A DNA stretch of 27,997 bases from Bacillota bacterium (GCA_023458995.1 JAEWVV010000194.1:1-27997); one strand, 5' to 3'; shown: positions 13,796 through 22,263, counted from the stretch's first letter. A program made the numbers and translations. The notes: generated by a model not told the origin, from the letters alone.

Positions 13796-14544
13796 TTATT
13801 TTACAGAATTTACCACCTAAGAATGAAATGTTTAATACGATTCTCTATTTATTAGATACCTATTCAAGCTTCTTCATTAAGGGTGTTCTCATTACATTAT
13901 TATTATCCGTGATTGGAACCGTGGGAGGGTTTATTCTCTCCCTCTTTTTAACGGTGCTTCGCACACAAGAAATTGATTTAAGACGTGATTCTTTAACTAA
14001 AAGATTTTTTAAACGATTTGGTCAAGCATTCTCAAGTATCTACATCACCTTATTTAGAGGAACACCCATGATTGTACAAGCCATGATCTTTTATTATGGG
14101 ATTTCACCTCTAAGACTTTCTTGGTGGACACCCCTTGTTGCAGGATTATTTGTTGTTACATTAAACACAACAGCGTATATTGCTGAAGTCATCCGTAGTG
14201 GAATCAACGGTATTGATAAAGGTCAAATGGAAGCTGCGCGTTCCCTAGGCTTTTCAAGAAGTTATGCCATGTTTTTAATCATCTTGCCTCAAGCGATTAA
14301 AAACTCATTACCTGCAATCGGAAATGAATTTATCGTTAACTTAAAAGATACAGCTGTCTTATCTGTGATTGGTGTGTTTGATTTATTTCGTGCAACCCAA
14401 TCAGCAACCTCATCCAATTTTAGAATTGTTGAAGGATTTGTGATTGCAGCACTTGTTTATCTACTCCTTACGTTTATCACATCCAAAGTCGTAAAACGAC
14501 TAGAAACATCCATGGAGACGAAAGAGGTGAAGATGAATGCCTAA
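13792..14544 (+). CDS. Amino-acid ABC transporter permease (probable lysine)
   Basis: This is a 250-residue HisM/GlnP-type permease with about five membrane helices. The segment [16 protein letters not shown] and the coupling loop [22 protein letters not shown] (the EAA loop that contacts the ATPase) are diagnostic of the polar amino acid family. The gene starts at the ATG that overlaps the binding-protein stop, although a start at Met10 cannot be excluded. It probably works as a homodimer. The position between the binding protein and the ATPase, and the riboswitch ahead of all three, indicate a lysine importer. Confidence 0.9.
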   Translation: MIILQNLPPKNEMFNTILYLLDTYSSFFIKGVLITLLLSVIGTVGGFILSLFLTVLRTQEIDLRRDSLTKRFFKRFGQAFSSIYITLFRGTPMIVQAMIFYYGISPLRLSWWTPLVAGLFVVTLNTTAYIAEVIRSGINGIDKGQMEAARSLGFSRSYAMFLIILPQAIKNSLPAIGNEFIVNLKDTAVLSVIGVFDLFRATQSATSSNFRIVEGFVIAALVYLLLTFITSKVVKRLETSMETKEVKMNA

Positions 14545-15271
14545 ATCAATATTAGAAATCAGAGATATTAAAAAACATTTTGGTGAACAAATCGTTTTAA
14601 ATGGTATTTCTTTAGATATTCTTGATGGTGAAGTAGTCACGATCATTGGTTCATCTGGTTCAGGTAAAACGACACTCCTTCGTTGTTTAAATTTGTTATC
14701 AGAACCTGATGAAGGACATATCTATTATTTAGGTTCCGATCTTATGGATCCAAAAACAGATTTAGAACATTTAAGAATGCATATGGGCATGGTTTTCCAA
14801 TCGTTTAATTTGTTTAACAATAAAACGGTATTAGATAATTGCATGTTAGCCCCTATCAAACTACTTAAAATGGATAAACATGAAGCAAAAGAACAAGCAA
14901 TCAATTATCTAACTAAAGTAGGTATGCAAGACTTTATCAACCAAAATGTGAATAAACTATCAGGTGGACAGAAACAAAGAGTTGCCATTGCACGGGCCCT
15001 TTGTATGAATCCAACCATTATGTTATTTGATGAACCAACATCAGCATTAGATCCAGAAATGGTTGGAGAAGTGCTTTCTGTCATTAAACAACTCGCCAGT
15101 GAAGGAATGACGATGGTCATTGTCACCCATGAAATGGCATTTGCTGAAGAAGTCTCCGATCGTATCGTATTTATGGACCAAGGCGTCATCGTTGAGATGG
15201 GTAAACCACATGAACTTATGAACCAACCAAAGGAAGAAAGAACAAAAGCATTCCTCAAAAGATATCTCTAA
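14537..15271 (+). CDS. Amino-acid ABC transporter ATP-binding protein (probable lysine)
   Basis: This is a 244-residue GlnQ/HisP-type ATPase. Walker A GSSGSGKT lies at 38-45, with a Q-loop within [11 protein letters not shown], signature LSGGQ at 141-145, Walker [12 protein letters not shown] with the catalytic Glu, and an H-loop VTHEMAF typical of amino-acid importers. It binds the cytoplasmic face of the permease and powers uptake. It begins 8 bases inside the permease gene behind GAGGTG, so the three genes are tightly coupled. All key residues are present and the length is normal. Confidence 0.95.
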   Translation: MPKSILEIRDIKKHFGEQIVLNGISLDILDGEVVTIIGSSGSGKTTLLRCLNLLSEPDEGHIYYLGSDLMDPKTDLEHLRMHMGMVFQSFNLFNNKTVLDNCMLAPIKLLKMDKHEAKEQAINYLTKVGMQDFINQNVNKLSGGQKQRVAIARALCMNPTIMLFDEPTSALDPEMVGEVLSVIKQLASEGMTMVIVTHEMAFAEEVSDRIVFMDQGVIVEMGKPHELMNQPKEERTKAFLKRYL

Positions 15272-15275
15272 ACCA

Positions 15276-15291
15276 CACTTCTTACGAAGTG
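15276..15291 (+). terminator. Weak hairpin after the lysine transporter operon
   Basis: CACTTC and GAAGTG form a 6-pair stem with a TTAC loop just after the ATPase stop. There is no T-run directly after it, so termination here would be weak. Confidence 0.35.
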
Positions 15292-15329
15292 ATTAAGCAT
15301 GGTCAATTATGGGAATTTTTTGTGAATGC

Positions 15330-15359
15330 TTGTCACTGTTAGCGCTTTTATGCTATACT
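15330..15359 (+). promoter_or_regulatory. Promoter of the Fic gene
   Basis: TTGTCA (15330-15335), 18 bases, and TATACT (15354-15359) preceded by TGC, an extended -10. The start would be near 15366, so the ATG at 15388 fits better than the one at 15370. Confidence 0.65.
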
Positions 15360-15387
15360 AAAAGTAAAGATGGGAGCGTTGATAATT

Positions 15388-16116
15388 ATGGAGAAAGATC
15401 TATTAGAGGTAGAGCAGAAGCATCTGGAAAATGTGATTGGTGAATGCGATCCAGCGCAACTCAAAGACATTGAAGAGAAGTTTGCACTTCTCTACACCTA
15501 TGATGCTGTTGGTATGGTTGGTAAGAACAGAATCCCTTATGAGGATGTTAAAAGATGCAGCCAAGCAAAAGCTCTTCTCGAGTATAGCGAAAGAGAACAA
15601 AAAGAAATTCTTAATCATTTGAAAGCATTTGAATTTGTGATGGCAGAAGCAAAAGCAAAGAAACCATTCAATGAAGAGAAAATGAAGGATATCCACGAGA
15701 TCTTAGTGGACGGAATCTTCCAAGGCGGCGTTTACCGCAATGTGAATATCAACATATTTGGTGCTACTCATCAACCACCAGATTATGTGAAGGTTTATGA
15801 TCGTATGGCGAAGTTTTTCAATAATTTAAATCAATTCGAAGGTTCAGCTTTAGAACTTGCGACCTACGCACATGCAAGCATTGCTAAAATTCATCCGTTT
15901 GTTGATGCAAATGGTAGATTAGCGAAACTCGTCTTAAACTATTTCTTAGTCAGAAATAATTATTTACCGATTTCAATTCCACTTGAAAATAGAGAAGATT
16001 ATATTGAATATTTAGAAGCATTTAAAACAGAAAAAGACTTAAAGCCATTAACGACATTCTTCAAAAATCTTTTAATCAAACGCTATGAAGAAGTCATCAA
16101 AGAATTAGACGTATGA
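15388..16116 (+). CDS. Fic-domain protein (probable AMP transferase)
   Basis: The protein has 242 residues from the ATG at 15388, with GGGAG about 10 bases upstream. The Fic core motif HPFVDANGR lies at 169-177 and supplies the catalytic His and the anion-holding Asn-Gly-Arg; the usual Gly is Ala here, which occurs in many active relatives. A flap-like region precedes it (GVYRNVNINIFG). Fic proteins move AMP or another nucleotide part onto a hydroxyl of a target protein. The N-terminal helix, where relatives carry a (S/T)xxxE(G/N) inhibitory motif, reads TYDAVGMVGKN and has no Glu. No antitoxin gene adjoins it. It has its own promoter and terminator. Function as enzyme is likely; target unknown. 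Confidence 0.88.
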   Translation: MEKDLLEVEQKHLENVIGECDPAQLKDIEEKFALLYTYDAVGMVGKNRIPYEDVKRCSQAKALLEYSEREQKEILNHLKAFEFVMAEAKAKKPFNEEKMKDIHEILVDGIFQGGVYRNVNINIFGATHQPPDYVKVYDRMAKFFNNLNQFEGSALELATYAHASIAKIHPFVDANGRLAKLVLNYFLVRNNYLPISIPLENREDYIEYLEAFKTEKDLKPLTTFFKNLLIKRYEEVIKELDV

Positions 16117-16141
16117 GTGCTTAGGCACTCTTTTCTTTTTT
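16115..16141 (+). terminator. Terminator of the Fic gene
   Basis: GAGTGC and GCACTC form a 6-pair stem with a TTAG loop and a long T-rich tail (TTTTCTTTTTT). It begins within the TGA stop codon. Confidence 0.85.
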
Positions 16142-16188
16142 CATACATCCTTTTAAATAAATGTGTTAAAATAGATTAGGTGATAAAA

Positions 16189-17034
16189 ATGGTATTAATG
16201 ATTGGTGAAGTCAACCGCATGGTTGTCAATAGAAAAACGGATATTGGTTATATGCTAGACTTAGGTTTAGACCAAGTTTTTCTACATAATAATGAATCGT
16301 TGCATAGAGAGCTTAAAGCAGGAGAAACTGTTGATGCTTTTTTATATTTTGATAATAAAGGAAGACTTGCAGCCACTTTAAAAACACCGATTATCACAGT
16401 ATCAAAACCGGGATTTCTCAAAGTAGCCGATGTTAAAGAAGACTTAGGTGTTTTCCTTGATATGGGGATTGCTAAAGAGGTTTTATTATCTTATGAAGAT
16501 CTCCCAAGAAACCGTGAAAAATGGCCAGTTGTTGGAGATATGATTTATGTCACGCTTAAAGTTAAAGGTAAATTGGTAGCAAAACTTGCAAGTAAACAAG
16601 AAGTCACTTTAAAACCAGAACATGAATTAGAGTTAAAATCATCTGTTAAAGCAATTGTTCAAAAGATTGGTCAAGAAGGCGTTAACTTACTCACTTATGA
16701 TGGTCATTTTGTCTTTGTACATCATACAATGATTAAAAAAGATTTGAGACTTGGTGAAGAAGTTGAAGTGAAAATCACATTCTTATCTGAAAAAGGATAT
16801 ACCGGATCACTTGCAGAACAAAAAGAAGTGCAACGTTTTGATGATGCAAACCAAATCCTAAGTTATTTAATCAGACAAGAAGGTATCATGCCATTGACCT
16901 CTGATAGTAGTCCAGAAGAGATAGAAAAAGTATTTAACATGAGTAAAAAAGCATTTAAACGTGCTTTAGGGAATTTGTATAAAGAAAGAAAAATAAGATT
17001 TGAAGATGGAAAAACCATCCTGGTGAAATCATGA
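16189..17034 (+). CDS. cvfB: CvfB/YitL-family S1-domain RNA-binding protein
   Basis: The protein has 281 residues from the ATG at 16189, with AGGTG about 8 bases upstream; an in-frame GTG at 16180 is part of that signal. The layout is that of CvfB: three S1-like beta-barrel repeats (about 1-65, 66-135, 145-210, recurring as GYMLDLGLDQVFLH and LGVFLDMGIAKEVLL) followed by a winged-helix domain (about 220-281) with EEIEKVFNMSKKAFKRALGNLYKE. The family binds RNA and affects virulence-gene or stress expression in Firmicutes; the exact role is not settled. It heads an operon, overlapping the next gene by 4 bases. Confidence 0.88.
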   Translation: MVLMIGEVNRMVVNRKTDIGYMLDLGLDQVFLHNNESLHRELKAGETVDAFLYFDNKGRLAATLKTPIITVSKPGFLKVADVKEDLGVFLDMGIAKEVLLSYEDLPRNREKWPVVGDMIYVTLKVKGKLVAKLASKQEVTLKPEHELELKSSVKAIVQKIGQEGVNLLTYDGHFVFVHHTMIKKDLRLGEEVEVKITFLSEKGYTGSLAEQKEVQRFDDANQILSYLIRQEGIMPLTSDSSPEEIEKVFNMSKKAFKRALGNLYKERKIRFEDGKTILVKS

Positions 17035-17357
17035 ACAATCACGATCAAGATCCATTCGCAAAATATGATAAACTCTTTGATGAACACGATAAAAAATCGA
17101 TCGTTCAACCATCAACGAAAGAAAAAGCCCCTAGTTTCGACAACCTAAAAGATCGTCAAGAACAAAGTGGCACGAATAACGCTCAAAAAGCGAAAGCTAC
17201 TAAAGTGGTTATGACTGTCTTCTTCGTTGTCATTGCAATACAACTTCTACCCTTCCTTATTGGTTTTGGAGGAAGAGGACTTACATTTTTCCCGATTTTC
17301 TCATTTATTTTTATTATCGTAGTAATCAATATACTAATTAAAGCATTCAAAAGGTGA
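17031..17357 (+). CDS. Small membrane protein with disordered N-terminus
   Basis: This encodes 108 residues. The first ~58 are polar and charged with Asp, Lys, Gln and Asn and look unstructured. Two hydrophobic segments follow at about 60-80 and 83-104, with a GFGGRG turn between them, and the end is basic. I recognise no family. It starts inside the cvfB stop codon (ATGA) and ends 6 bases before proS, so it is translated with them. It may be a membrane-bound helper specific to this lineage. Confidence 0.75.
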   Translation: MNNHDQDPFAKYDKLFDEHDKKSIVQPSTKEKAPSFDNLKDRQEQSGTNNAQKAKATKVVMTVFFVVIAIQLLPFLIGFGGRGLTFFPIFSFIFIIVVINILIKAFKR

Positions 17358-17363
17358 ATATAG

Positions 17364-18800
17364 ATGAATCAAAACAATAAAAAACTCGTTGCATCCGTCA
17401 CATCCCGTGACCAGGACTTTGCACAATGGTACACAGACTTATGTTTAAAAGCTGAATTAATGGATTACAGTGATGTTAAAGGCTTCATTATCTACCGTCC
17501 TTATGGTTATGCCATTTGGGAAGGTATTCAAGGCTATCTTGACAAACGTTTCAAAGAAACAAACCATCAAAACGTCTACATGCCTTTAGTTATTCCTGAA
17601 TCACTCTTCCAAAAAGAGAAAGATCACGTTGAAGGATTTGCTCCTGAGACGGCAATGATCACAACAACAGGTGTTGAAGACTTACAAGAACGTCTTATTA
17701 TCCGTCCAACATCAGAAACACTCTTTTGTACACATTATCAAAAGATCGTAAACTCATACCGTGACTTACCTAAAATGTATAACCAGTGGTGCAGTGTTGT
17801 CCGCTGGGAAAAAACAACACGTCCATTCTTAAGAGGTAAAGAATTCTTATGGCAAGAAGGACATACTGTACATGCTACTGAAGAAGAAGCACGTAGGGAA
17901 ACGTTAGATATTCTTGAAATTTACCGTGAACTTGGCGAAAAGTACTTAGCTATTCCCTTTGTTACCGGTAGAAAAACAGAAAAAGAAAAATTTGCAGGTG
18001 CAGTAGAAACATATAGTATCGAAGCACTCATGCATGATGGCCAAGCTCTTCAATCAGGAACAACCCATTTCTTTGGACAAAACTTCTCTAAAGCATTTGA
18101 TATTAAGTTTACGGATGAAAACAATACACTTCAATATGCATATCAAACATCATGGGGTGTATCAACAAGATTAATTGGTGCAGTCATCATGGTTCATGGT
18201 GATGATGAAGGATTAGTTTTACCTCCATATGTTGCACCTACACAAATCGTGATTATCCCAATTCAAGGTCAAAAACCTGAAGTTCAAGAAGCATCTAAAA
18301 GCTTATATGATGAACTTAAAAAAGCGGGTTACCGCGTATCACTAGATGATTCGAATAAATCAGCTGGTTGGAAGTTTGCTGAATATGAAATGAAGGGTTA
18401 TCCTGTTCGTATTGAAGTAGGTCCTAGAGACTTAGAAAAAGGTGAAGTGACACTTGTTACACGTCACGATCGTAAGAAACACCAATATAAAGTTAGTGAT
18501 GTAGCAAACAGTATGGAACATATTCTAAAAGATATGCATGATACACTTTATCAAAGAGCATTAACTCACGTTAATGAACATACCTATGAAGCTAAGACTT
18601 ATGATGAGTTTAAAGCATACATCAAGATGGGTGGATATGTTGCGATGAGTATTGCAGATGAAGAAGTTGAAATCCAAATCAAAAAAGATACAACAGCAAC
18701 TGCACGTGTCATTCCATTTGACCAAAAGCTCATTACAGAAAACTGCCCAGTATCTGGTAAAAAAGCAACTCAAACCATTTGGTTTGCAAGAGCATACTAA
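17364..18800 (+). CDS. proS: Prolyl-tRNA synthetase, archaeal/eukaryote-like type
   Basis: This 478-residue class II synthetase attaches proline to tRNA-Pro. Class II motif 2 sits around WCSVVRWEKTTRPFLRGKEFLWQEGHT, and the catalytic domain continues with TSWGVSTRLIG. An anticodon-binding domain follows (IVIIPIQGQKPEVQ onward). The C-terminal domain ends in a Tyr after a short C-P-V-S-G segment. It lacks the large editing insertion of the usual bacterial enzyme, so it is the compact type found in archaea, eukaryotes and many Mollicutes. The C-terminal domain of that type often holds zinc; here only one Cys is seen at the expected spot, so zinc binding is doubtful. It is the third gene of the cvfB operon behind AGGTG. 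Confidence 0.96.
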   Translation: MNQNNKKLVASVTSRDQDFAQWYTDLCLKAELMDYSDVKGFIIYRPYGYAIWEGIQGYLDKRFKETNHQNVYMPLVIPESLFQKEKDHVEGFAPETAMITTTGVEDLQERLIIRPTSETLFCTHYQKIVNSYRDLPKMYNQWCSVVRWEKTTRPFLRGKEFLWQEGHTVHATEEEARRETLDILEIYRELGEKYLAIPFVTGRKTEKEKFAGAVETYSIEALMHDGQALQSGTTHFFGQNFSKAFDIKFTDENNTLQYAYQTSWGVSTRLIGAVIMVHGDDEGLVLPPYVAPTQIVIIPIQGQKPEVQEASKSLYDELKKAGYRVSLDDSNKSAGWKFAEYEMKGYPVRIEVGPRDLEKGEVTLVTRHDRKKHQYKVSDVANSMEHILKDMHDTLYQRALTHVNEHTYEAKTYDEFKAYIKMGGYVAMSIADEEVEIQIKKDTTATARVIPFDQKLITENCPVSGKKATQTIWFARAY

Positions 18801-18813
18801 AACTAAAAATAAA

Positions 18814-18839
18814 AGATCAAAGCGGTTTGATCTTTTTTT
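18814..18839. terminator. Terminator of proS operon, shared with the yidD 3' end
   Basis: AGATCAAA and TTTGATCT pair in 8 bases around GCGG, with seven T residues on the plus strand. It stops proS transcripts. The left arm and loop also encode the last residues and stop of yidD on the other strand. Confidence 0.85.
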
Positions 18840-19065
18840 CTTTGACCTTTTTTTCAGGTACTGGATCATATTTGGGTTTAAAAAACACATTACACGTTAA
18901 AATCCTTTTAACAGTTAAAAAGGACGCTTTAAAAAAATTAAAACGAATATAACATTCCTTAGCATAAGCAGAACATGTTGGTGTATGTCTGCATTTATGA
19001 TTGGAATTTGGAGATATTTCTTTTTGATACCATTCGATCATTCGAATTGCTAGTTTTCTCATCAT
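18817..19065 (-). CDS. yidD: Membrane protein insertion efficiency factor YidD
   Basis: The protein has 82 residues from the ATG at 19065, which follows AAGGATGG; a longer in-frame version from 19137 lacks a ribosome binding site. The family core is plain: IRMIEWYQKEISP, then CRHTPTCSAYAKECYIRF and the closing VKRILTCNVF and DPVP. YidD is a small amphipathic protein at the inner face of the membrane that helps YidC/Sec insert proteins. The three family cysteines are present. The C-terminal tail is a Lys-rich extension (EKKVKEKKIK) encoded partly by the proS terminator hairpin. It is convergent with proS and divergent from the EF-G paralogue. Confidence 0.93.
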   Translation of the reverse strand: MMRKLAIRMIEWYQKEISPNSNHKCRHTPTCSAYAKECYIRFNFFKASFLTVKRILTCNVFFKPKYDPVPEKKVKEKKIKPL

Positions 19066-19149
19066 TTCACCATCCTTATTATAGCATGTAATGATAGTTA
19101 TGTTAAATTTACGAAATTGGTTTAATACAGTTTTCATCGTCTAAAAATA

Positions 19150-19158
19150 TGTTATAAT
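19150..19158 (+). promoter_or_regulatory. Extended -10 promoter of the EF-G paralogue
   Basis: TGTTATAAT is an extended -10 element; no good -35 stands 16-18 bases upstream. Start near 19165, with GGAGG before the ATG at 19198. Confidence 0.6.
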
Positions 19159-19197
19159 TAAGGTACAAATCAAGAAAACGTTTACAGGAGGTCAAGG

Positions 19198-21255
19198 ATG
19201 AAGGAGTATACCACCAAAGAAATTCGCAACATTGCAATTATTGGACATCAAGGATCAGGCAAAACTAGTTTATCTGAAGCATTACTATTCGTAGGAAAAG
19301 CCATCGACAAAAAGGGAGAAGTCGAAAGAAAAAACACTGTAAGTGACTATTTAGTTGAAGAACAAAATAAACTATCAAGTCTTTCTTTAAGTGTTCTACC
19401 TGTCGAATGGAAAGACTATAAGTTAAACTTTATAGATGTTCCGGGAAGTGATGAATTTGTAGGAGACCTTAGTCAAGCATTAGAAGTCGTTAAAGGTGCC
19501 GTGATCATGGTCGATTCACTCAAAGGCGTTGAAGTGGGAACTGAACGCGTTTGGCAAGAAATTAGAAAAAGACACATTCCAGCCATCATTTATGTCAATA
19601 AGATGGATAAGGAAAACGTTAAGTTTGAAAAAGTATTAGAAGATATTCGTGAAAAGCTTGGAAAGAAGGCTGTTCCTTTTTGTTGGCCTATTGGCAAAAG
19701 CGAAAACTTCGAAGGTTTTGTTAACGTCGTAGAAATGAAAGCTCGTATTTTTGATGGCACAGATTCACATGACGCACCCATTTGGGATGAAAAGAAGCCT
19801 AAAGTAGAAGAATTACATAATATGATTTTAGAAAGCGTTGCTGAAACATCAGAAGAACTCTTAGATCTATTCTTAGCTGGCGAAGAAATTCCAGAAGATA
19901 AAGTAAAAGAAGCGCTTCGTGCAGGTATTATTGAAGGTGAATTAACACCTGTCATCGTTGGTAGTGCGACTAAGACGATTGGTGTTCGTACACTTCTAAA
20001 TATGTTAATTGATTACTTACCAGCACCAGATGAATTACGTCCGCTTAACTTAAAAGATAGTAAAACTGGAGAAACAATCACACGGCATACCCATGATGAT
20101 GAACCATTCTCAGCTTACGTCTTTAAGACAACGGTTGACCCATTCTTAGGTCAAATCAATATTTTAAAGATTACAAGTGGTACTTTAAAACTTGGACAAG
20201 ATGTTACAATCGCTAATCGCGGTGAAAATAAAAAGATTACAAACGTCTTTATGCCACGTGGTAAAAACCAAATTGAATGTCAGACATTCCATGCAGGTGA
20301 TATATGCGCGGTTGCTAAGATTGATGGTATCGAAACAGGTGACACATTATCTGATCCAAAGAATTTAGCAGTTTATGAATCTGTTAAACTACCAACACCC
20401 GTTATTTATATTGCAGTACATCCAAAAAACAAGAATGATGAAGATAAAATTTCGATGGCATTACATCGCTTAAATCTTGAAGACCCAACGTTTGAAATCA
20501 AACGTAATAAGGAAACATCACAATTACTTCTTGGTGGTATGGGGATGACCCATCTCTCATATGTTCTTGAACGTATGAAGAGTATGTTTAAAGTCGATAT
20601 GGATATTGAAGATCAAAAGATTGTTTACCGCGAAACCATTAAGAAGACAGTTCAAGCTGAAGGTAAACATAAGAAGCAATCCGGTGGAGCAGGTCAATTT
20701 GGTCACGTTTGGATTAAGTTTGAACCATCAGAAAAAGATTTTGAATTCGCTGAAGACGTCTTCGGTGGAGCTGTACCTAGAAACTACTTCCCAGCTGTTG
20801 AAAAAGGACTTGTTGAAACATTAGAAAATGGTCCATTAGCTGGATTCCCAGTTATCAATATTAAAGCAACTCTCTACGATGGTTCTTACCACCCCGTAGA
20901 CTCCAATGAAATATCATTTAAGCTCGCAGCTGCACTTGCCTTTAAGGAAGCTTGCAAAACTGCAGGACCAACCATTCTAGAACCAATCGTTAAAGTTCAG
21001 GTAACCATTAAAGACCAATTCGTTGGTGATGTTATGGGAGACATGAACAAACGCAGAGGACGCGTTCTAGGTATGGAACAAGCTGAAGGCTTCCAAGTTG
21101 TTATTGCAGAAGTTCCTGAAGCAGAAATCGTCAAATATGCCATCGACTTAAAAGCGATGACACAAGGTAGTGGTTCATTTACCCGTGAATTCTTAAGATA
21201 TGAAGAAGTTCCACACAACCTAATTGATAAGATTGTCGAAGCTTATAAGAAGTAA
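19198..21255 (+). CDS. EF-G-like translation GTPase (paralogue, EF-G2 type)
   Basis: This 685-residue protein has the five-domain layout of EF-G. The GTP site shows G1 GHQGSGKTS (about 16-24), G3 DVPGS, and G4 NKMD. Two hallmarks of true EF-G are changed: the catalytic His of DTPGH is Ser, and the switch I RGIT motif carrying the Mg-binding Thr is replaced by a Leu/Ser stretch. Domains III-V are well kept, including the domain IV region with DGSYHPVDSNEISF and the C-terminal DVMGDMNKRRGRVLGME. The genome presumably also has a normal fusA elsewhere. Such paralogues are thought to serve as specialised or stress factors, with slow or altered GTP hydrolysis. The GGAGG site is strong. It is not a tetracycline-protection protein on present evidence. 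Confidence 0.88.
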   Translation: MKEYTTKEIRNIAIIGHQGSGKTSLSEALLFVGKAIDKKGEVERKNTVSDYLVEEQNKLSSLSLSVLPVEWKDYKLNFIDVPGSDEFVGDLSQALEVVKGAVIMVDSLKGVEVGTERVWQEIRKRHIPAIIYVNKMDKENVKFEKVLEDIREKLGKKAVPFCWPIGKSENFEGFVNVVEMKARIFDGTDSHDAPIWDEKKPKVEELHNMILESVAETSEELLDLFLAGEEIPEDKVKEALRAGIIEGELTPVIVGSATKTIGVRTLLNMLIDYLPAPDELRPLNLKDSKTGETITRHTHDDEPFSAYVFKTTVDPFLGQINILKITSGTLKLGQDVTIANRGENKKITNVFMPRGKNQIECQTFHAGDICAVAKIDGIETGDTLSDPKNLAVYESVKLPTPVIYIAVHPKNKNDEDKISMALHRLNLEDPTFEIKRNKETSQLLLGGMGMTHLSYVLERMKSMFKVDMDIEDQKIVYRETIKKTVQAEGKHKKQSGGAGQFGHVWIKFEPSEKDFEFAEDVFGGAVPRNYFPAVEKGLVETLENGPLAGFPVINIKATLYDGSYHPVDSNEISFKLAAALAFKEACKTAGPTILEPIVKVQVTIKDQFVGDVMGDMNKRRGRVLGMEQAEGFQVVIAEVPEAEIVKYAIDLKAMTQGSGSFTREFLRYEEVPHNLIDKIVEAYKK

Positions 21256-21261
21256 AAAACA

Positions 21262-21296
21262 AACAAGCCCGCTAATATCAATTAGGAGGGCTTGTT
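21262..21296 (+). promoter_or_regulatory. Hairpin that holds the ribosome binding site of the 21297 gene
   Basis: AACAAGCCC (21262-21270) pairs with GGGCTTGTT (21288-21296), with an inner CTAAT/ATTAG stem and an ATCA loop. The AGGAGG at 21284-21289 lies within the 3' side, and the ATG follows immediately. There is no T-run, so it is a weak terminator. In RNA it would hide the ribosome binding site. Confidence 0.65.
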
Positions 21297-21677
21297 ATGC
21301 TTTGCGAACACTGTCATAAAAAGATTATAACAAAAAGGCATTTATGGAATTTGTTTTCAAAAGAGATTTTTCATCTTTGTGAGGTATGTTACCAAAGGTA
21401 TCCTTTGTTACCGAGTTATGAGGTTATACCGATTGATTCAGGTGAAATGCATTTATTCACGATGATCACAAAATCATATCCAGTAGAACCGCATTGCTAC
21501 CAATCATTTTACAAAGGATATTACCAGTTATTCATGAAACAATTTAATCAAAGTACACTCCTCATATGTGATAGAATCTCTAATGAACTCATGGAAGAAC
21601 TCGATCATTTGTCGTTTGGCAATCTTATGGTTGTCAGACTCTACGAAAATAGTCATGATAAAGGAGAAAAACTATGA
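21297..21677 (+). CDS. Zinc-finger protein resembling a shortened ComFC
   Basis: This encodes 126 residues. Two CxxC pairs (Cys3/Cys6 and Cys28/Cys31) form a probable zinc finger at the start, like the N-terminus of ComFC. The phosphoribosyltransferase-like domain that follows in true ComFC is not visible; instead there is a shorter region with KGYYQLFMKQF and a strand TLLICDRI. In Firmicutes comFC commonly precedes hpf, as here, which supports the relationship. True ComFC helps natural transformation; a protein cut this short may have a different job or be decaying. Its start is sealed in a hairpin, and its stop overlaps the hpf start by 4 bases, so hpf translation may be coupled to it. Confidence 0.6.
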   Translation: MLCEHCHKKIITKRHLWNLFSKEIFHLCEVCYQRYPLLPSYEVIPIDSGEMHLFTMITKSYPVEPHCYQSFYKGYYQLFMKQFNQSTLLICDRISNELMEELDHLSFGNLMVVRLYENSHDKGEKL

Positions 21678-22225
21678 AATTCGAAGTTGTAGGAAAGAAT
21701 GGTTTTACACCGACTGATGCCATCAAGGCATACGCAGAAAAGAGATTGCACAAAGTTGTATCTTTCTTTGGTCCCGATGTTATTTTGGAGGTTCGTGTTG
21801 TCTGCAAAGTCTACAAGGATCACCACAAGATTGAAGTTACCATTCCAGCTAAAGGAACAGTACTTCGTGCTGAAGTTTCTGATGAAGATATGTACACAGC
21901 AATCGATAAGGTTTCTGATAAACTCGTAGCTCAGATTAGACGCCATAAAGACAAACTCAAGAATAATCTTGAAAAGGAAGGTGTCAAACAAGCTTACAGT
22001 CGTGAATTTGATATTGAATCACTTGAAAAGGACATTCTCGCAACCCAACTTGTGAAAAGTAAGAAAGTTGAATTAAAACCGATGACGCCAGATGAAGCAA
22101 TTACAGCGATGGAATTATCTGGTCATGATTTCTATGTTTATCTTGATAAAGAAACTTCTAGAACGAACGTCGTTTATAGAAGAGATGATGGCGATTACGC
22201 AATCATTGAAACACAACCTTTGTAA
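21674..22225 (+). CDS. hpf: Ribosome hibernation-promoting factor, long form
   Basis: This is a 183-residue protein. Residues about 1-100 are the ribosome-binding domain, which sits in the mRNA/tRNA channel of the small subunit: an opening FEVVGKNGFTPTDAIKAYAEKRL and a VEVTIPA-type strand region with an acidic turn DEDMYTAIDKVSDKL. A linker follows, then a C-terminal domain (about 125-183) with KPMTPDEAITAMELSGHDFYVY, which pairs two ribosomes into 100S dimers in the long form found in Firmicutes. It starts inside the upstream stop codon and ends at a strong terminator. It reduces translation in starvation. Confidence 0.95.
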   Translation: MKFEVVGKNGFTPTDAIKAYAEKRLHKVVSFFGPDVILEVRVVCKVYKDHHKIEVTIPAKGTVLRAEVSDEDMYTAIDKVSDKLVAQIRRHKDKLKNNLEKEGVKQAYSREFDIESLEKDILATQLVKSKKVELKPMTPDEAITAMELSGHDFYVYLDKETSRTNVVYRRDDGDYAIIETQPL

Positions 22226-22250
22226 GGAAGCTCTTAGCTTCCTTTTTTCT
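22224..22250 (+). terminator. Terminator of the hpf operon
   Basis: AAGGAAGCT and AGCTTCCTT form a 9-pair stem with a 3-base loop, followed by a T-rich run. It starts at the stop codon. Confidence 0.9.
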
Positions 22251-22263
22251 TTTCTTTTAATTG

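Noticed and set aside
14905..15258. Minus-strand frame opposite the lysine transporter ATPase
   Set aside because: It is an antisense shadow of a clear ABC ATPase with no start signal.
19198..21255. Tetracycline-resistance (TetM-type) protein
   Set aside because: It lacks features that I can tie to that family, and its altered switch residues and housekeeping context fit an EF-G paralogue better.
21262..21296. Plain intrinsic terminator for the EF-G paralogue
   Set aside because: The stem is strong but there is no T-run and the ATG follows at once, so regulation of translation is the better reading; partial termination cannot be excluded.
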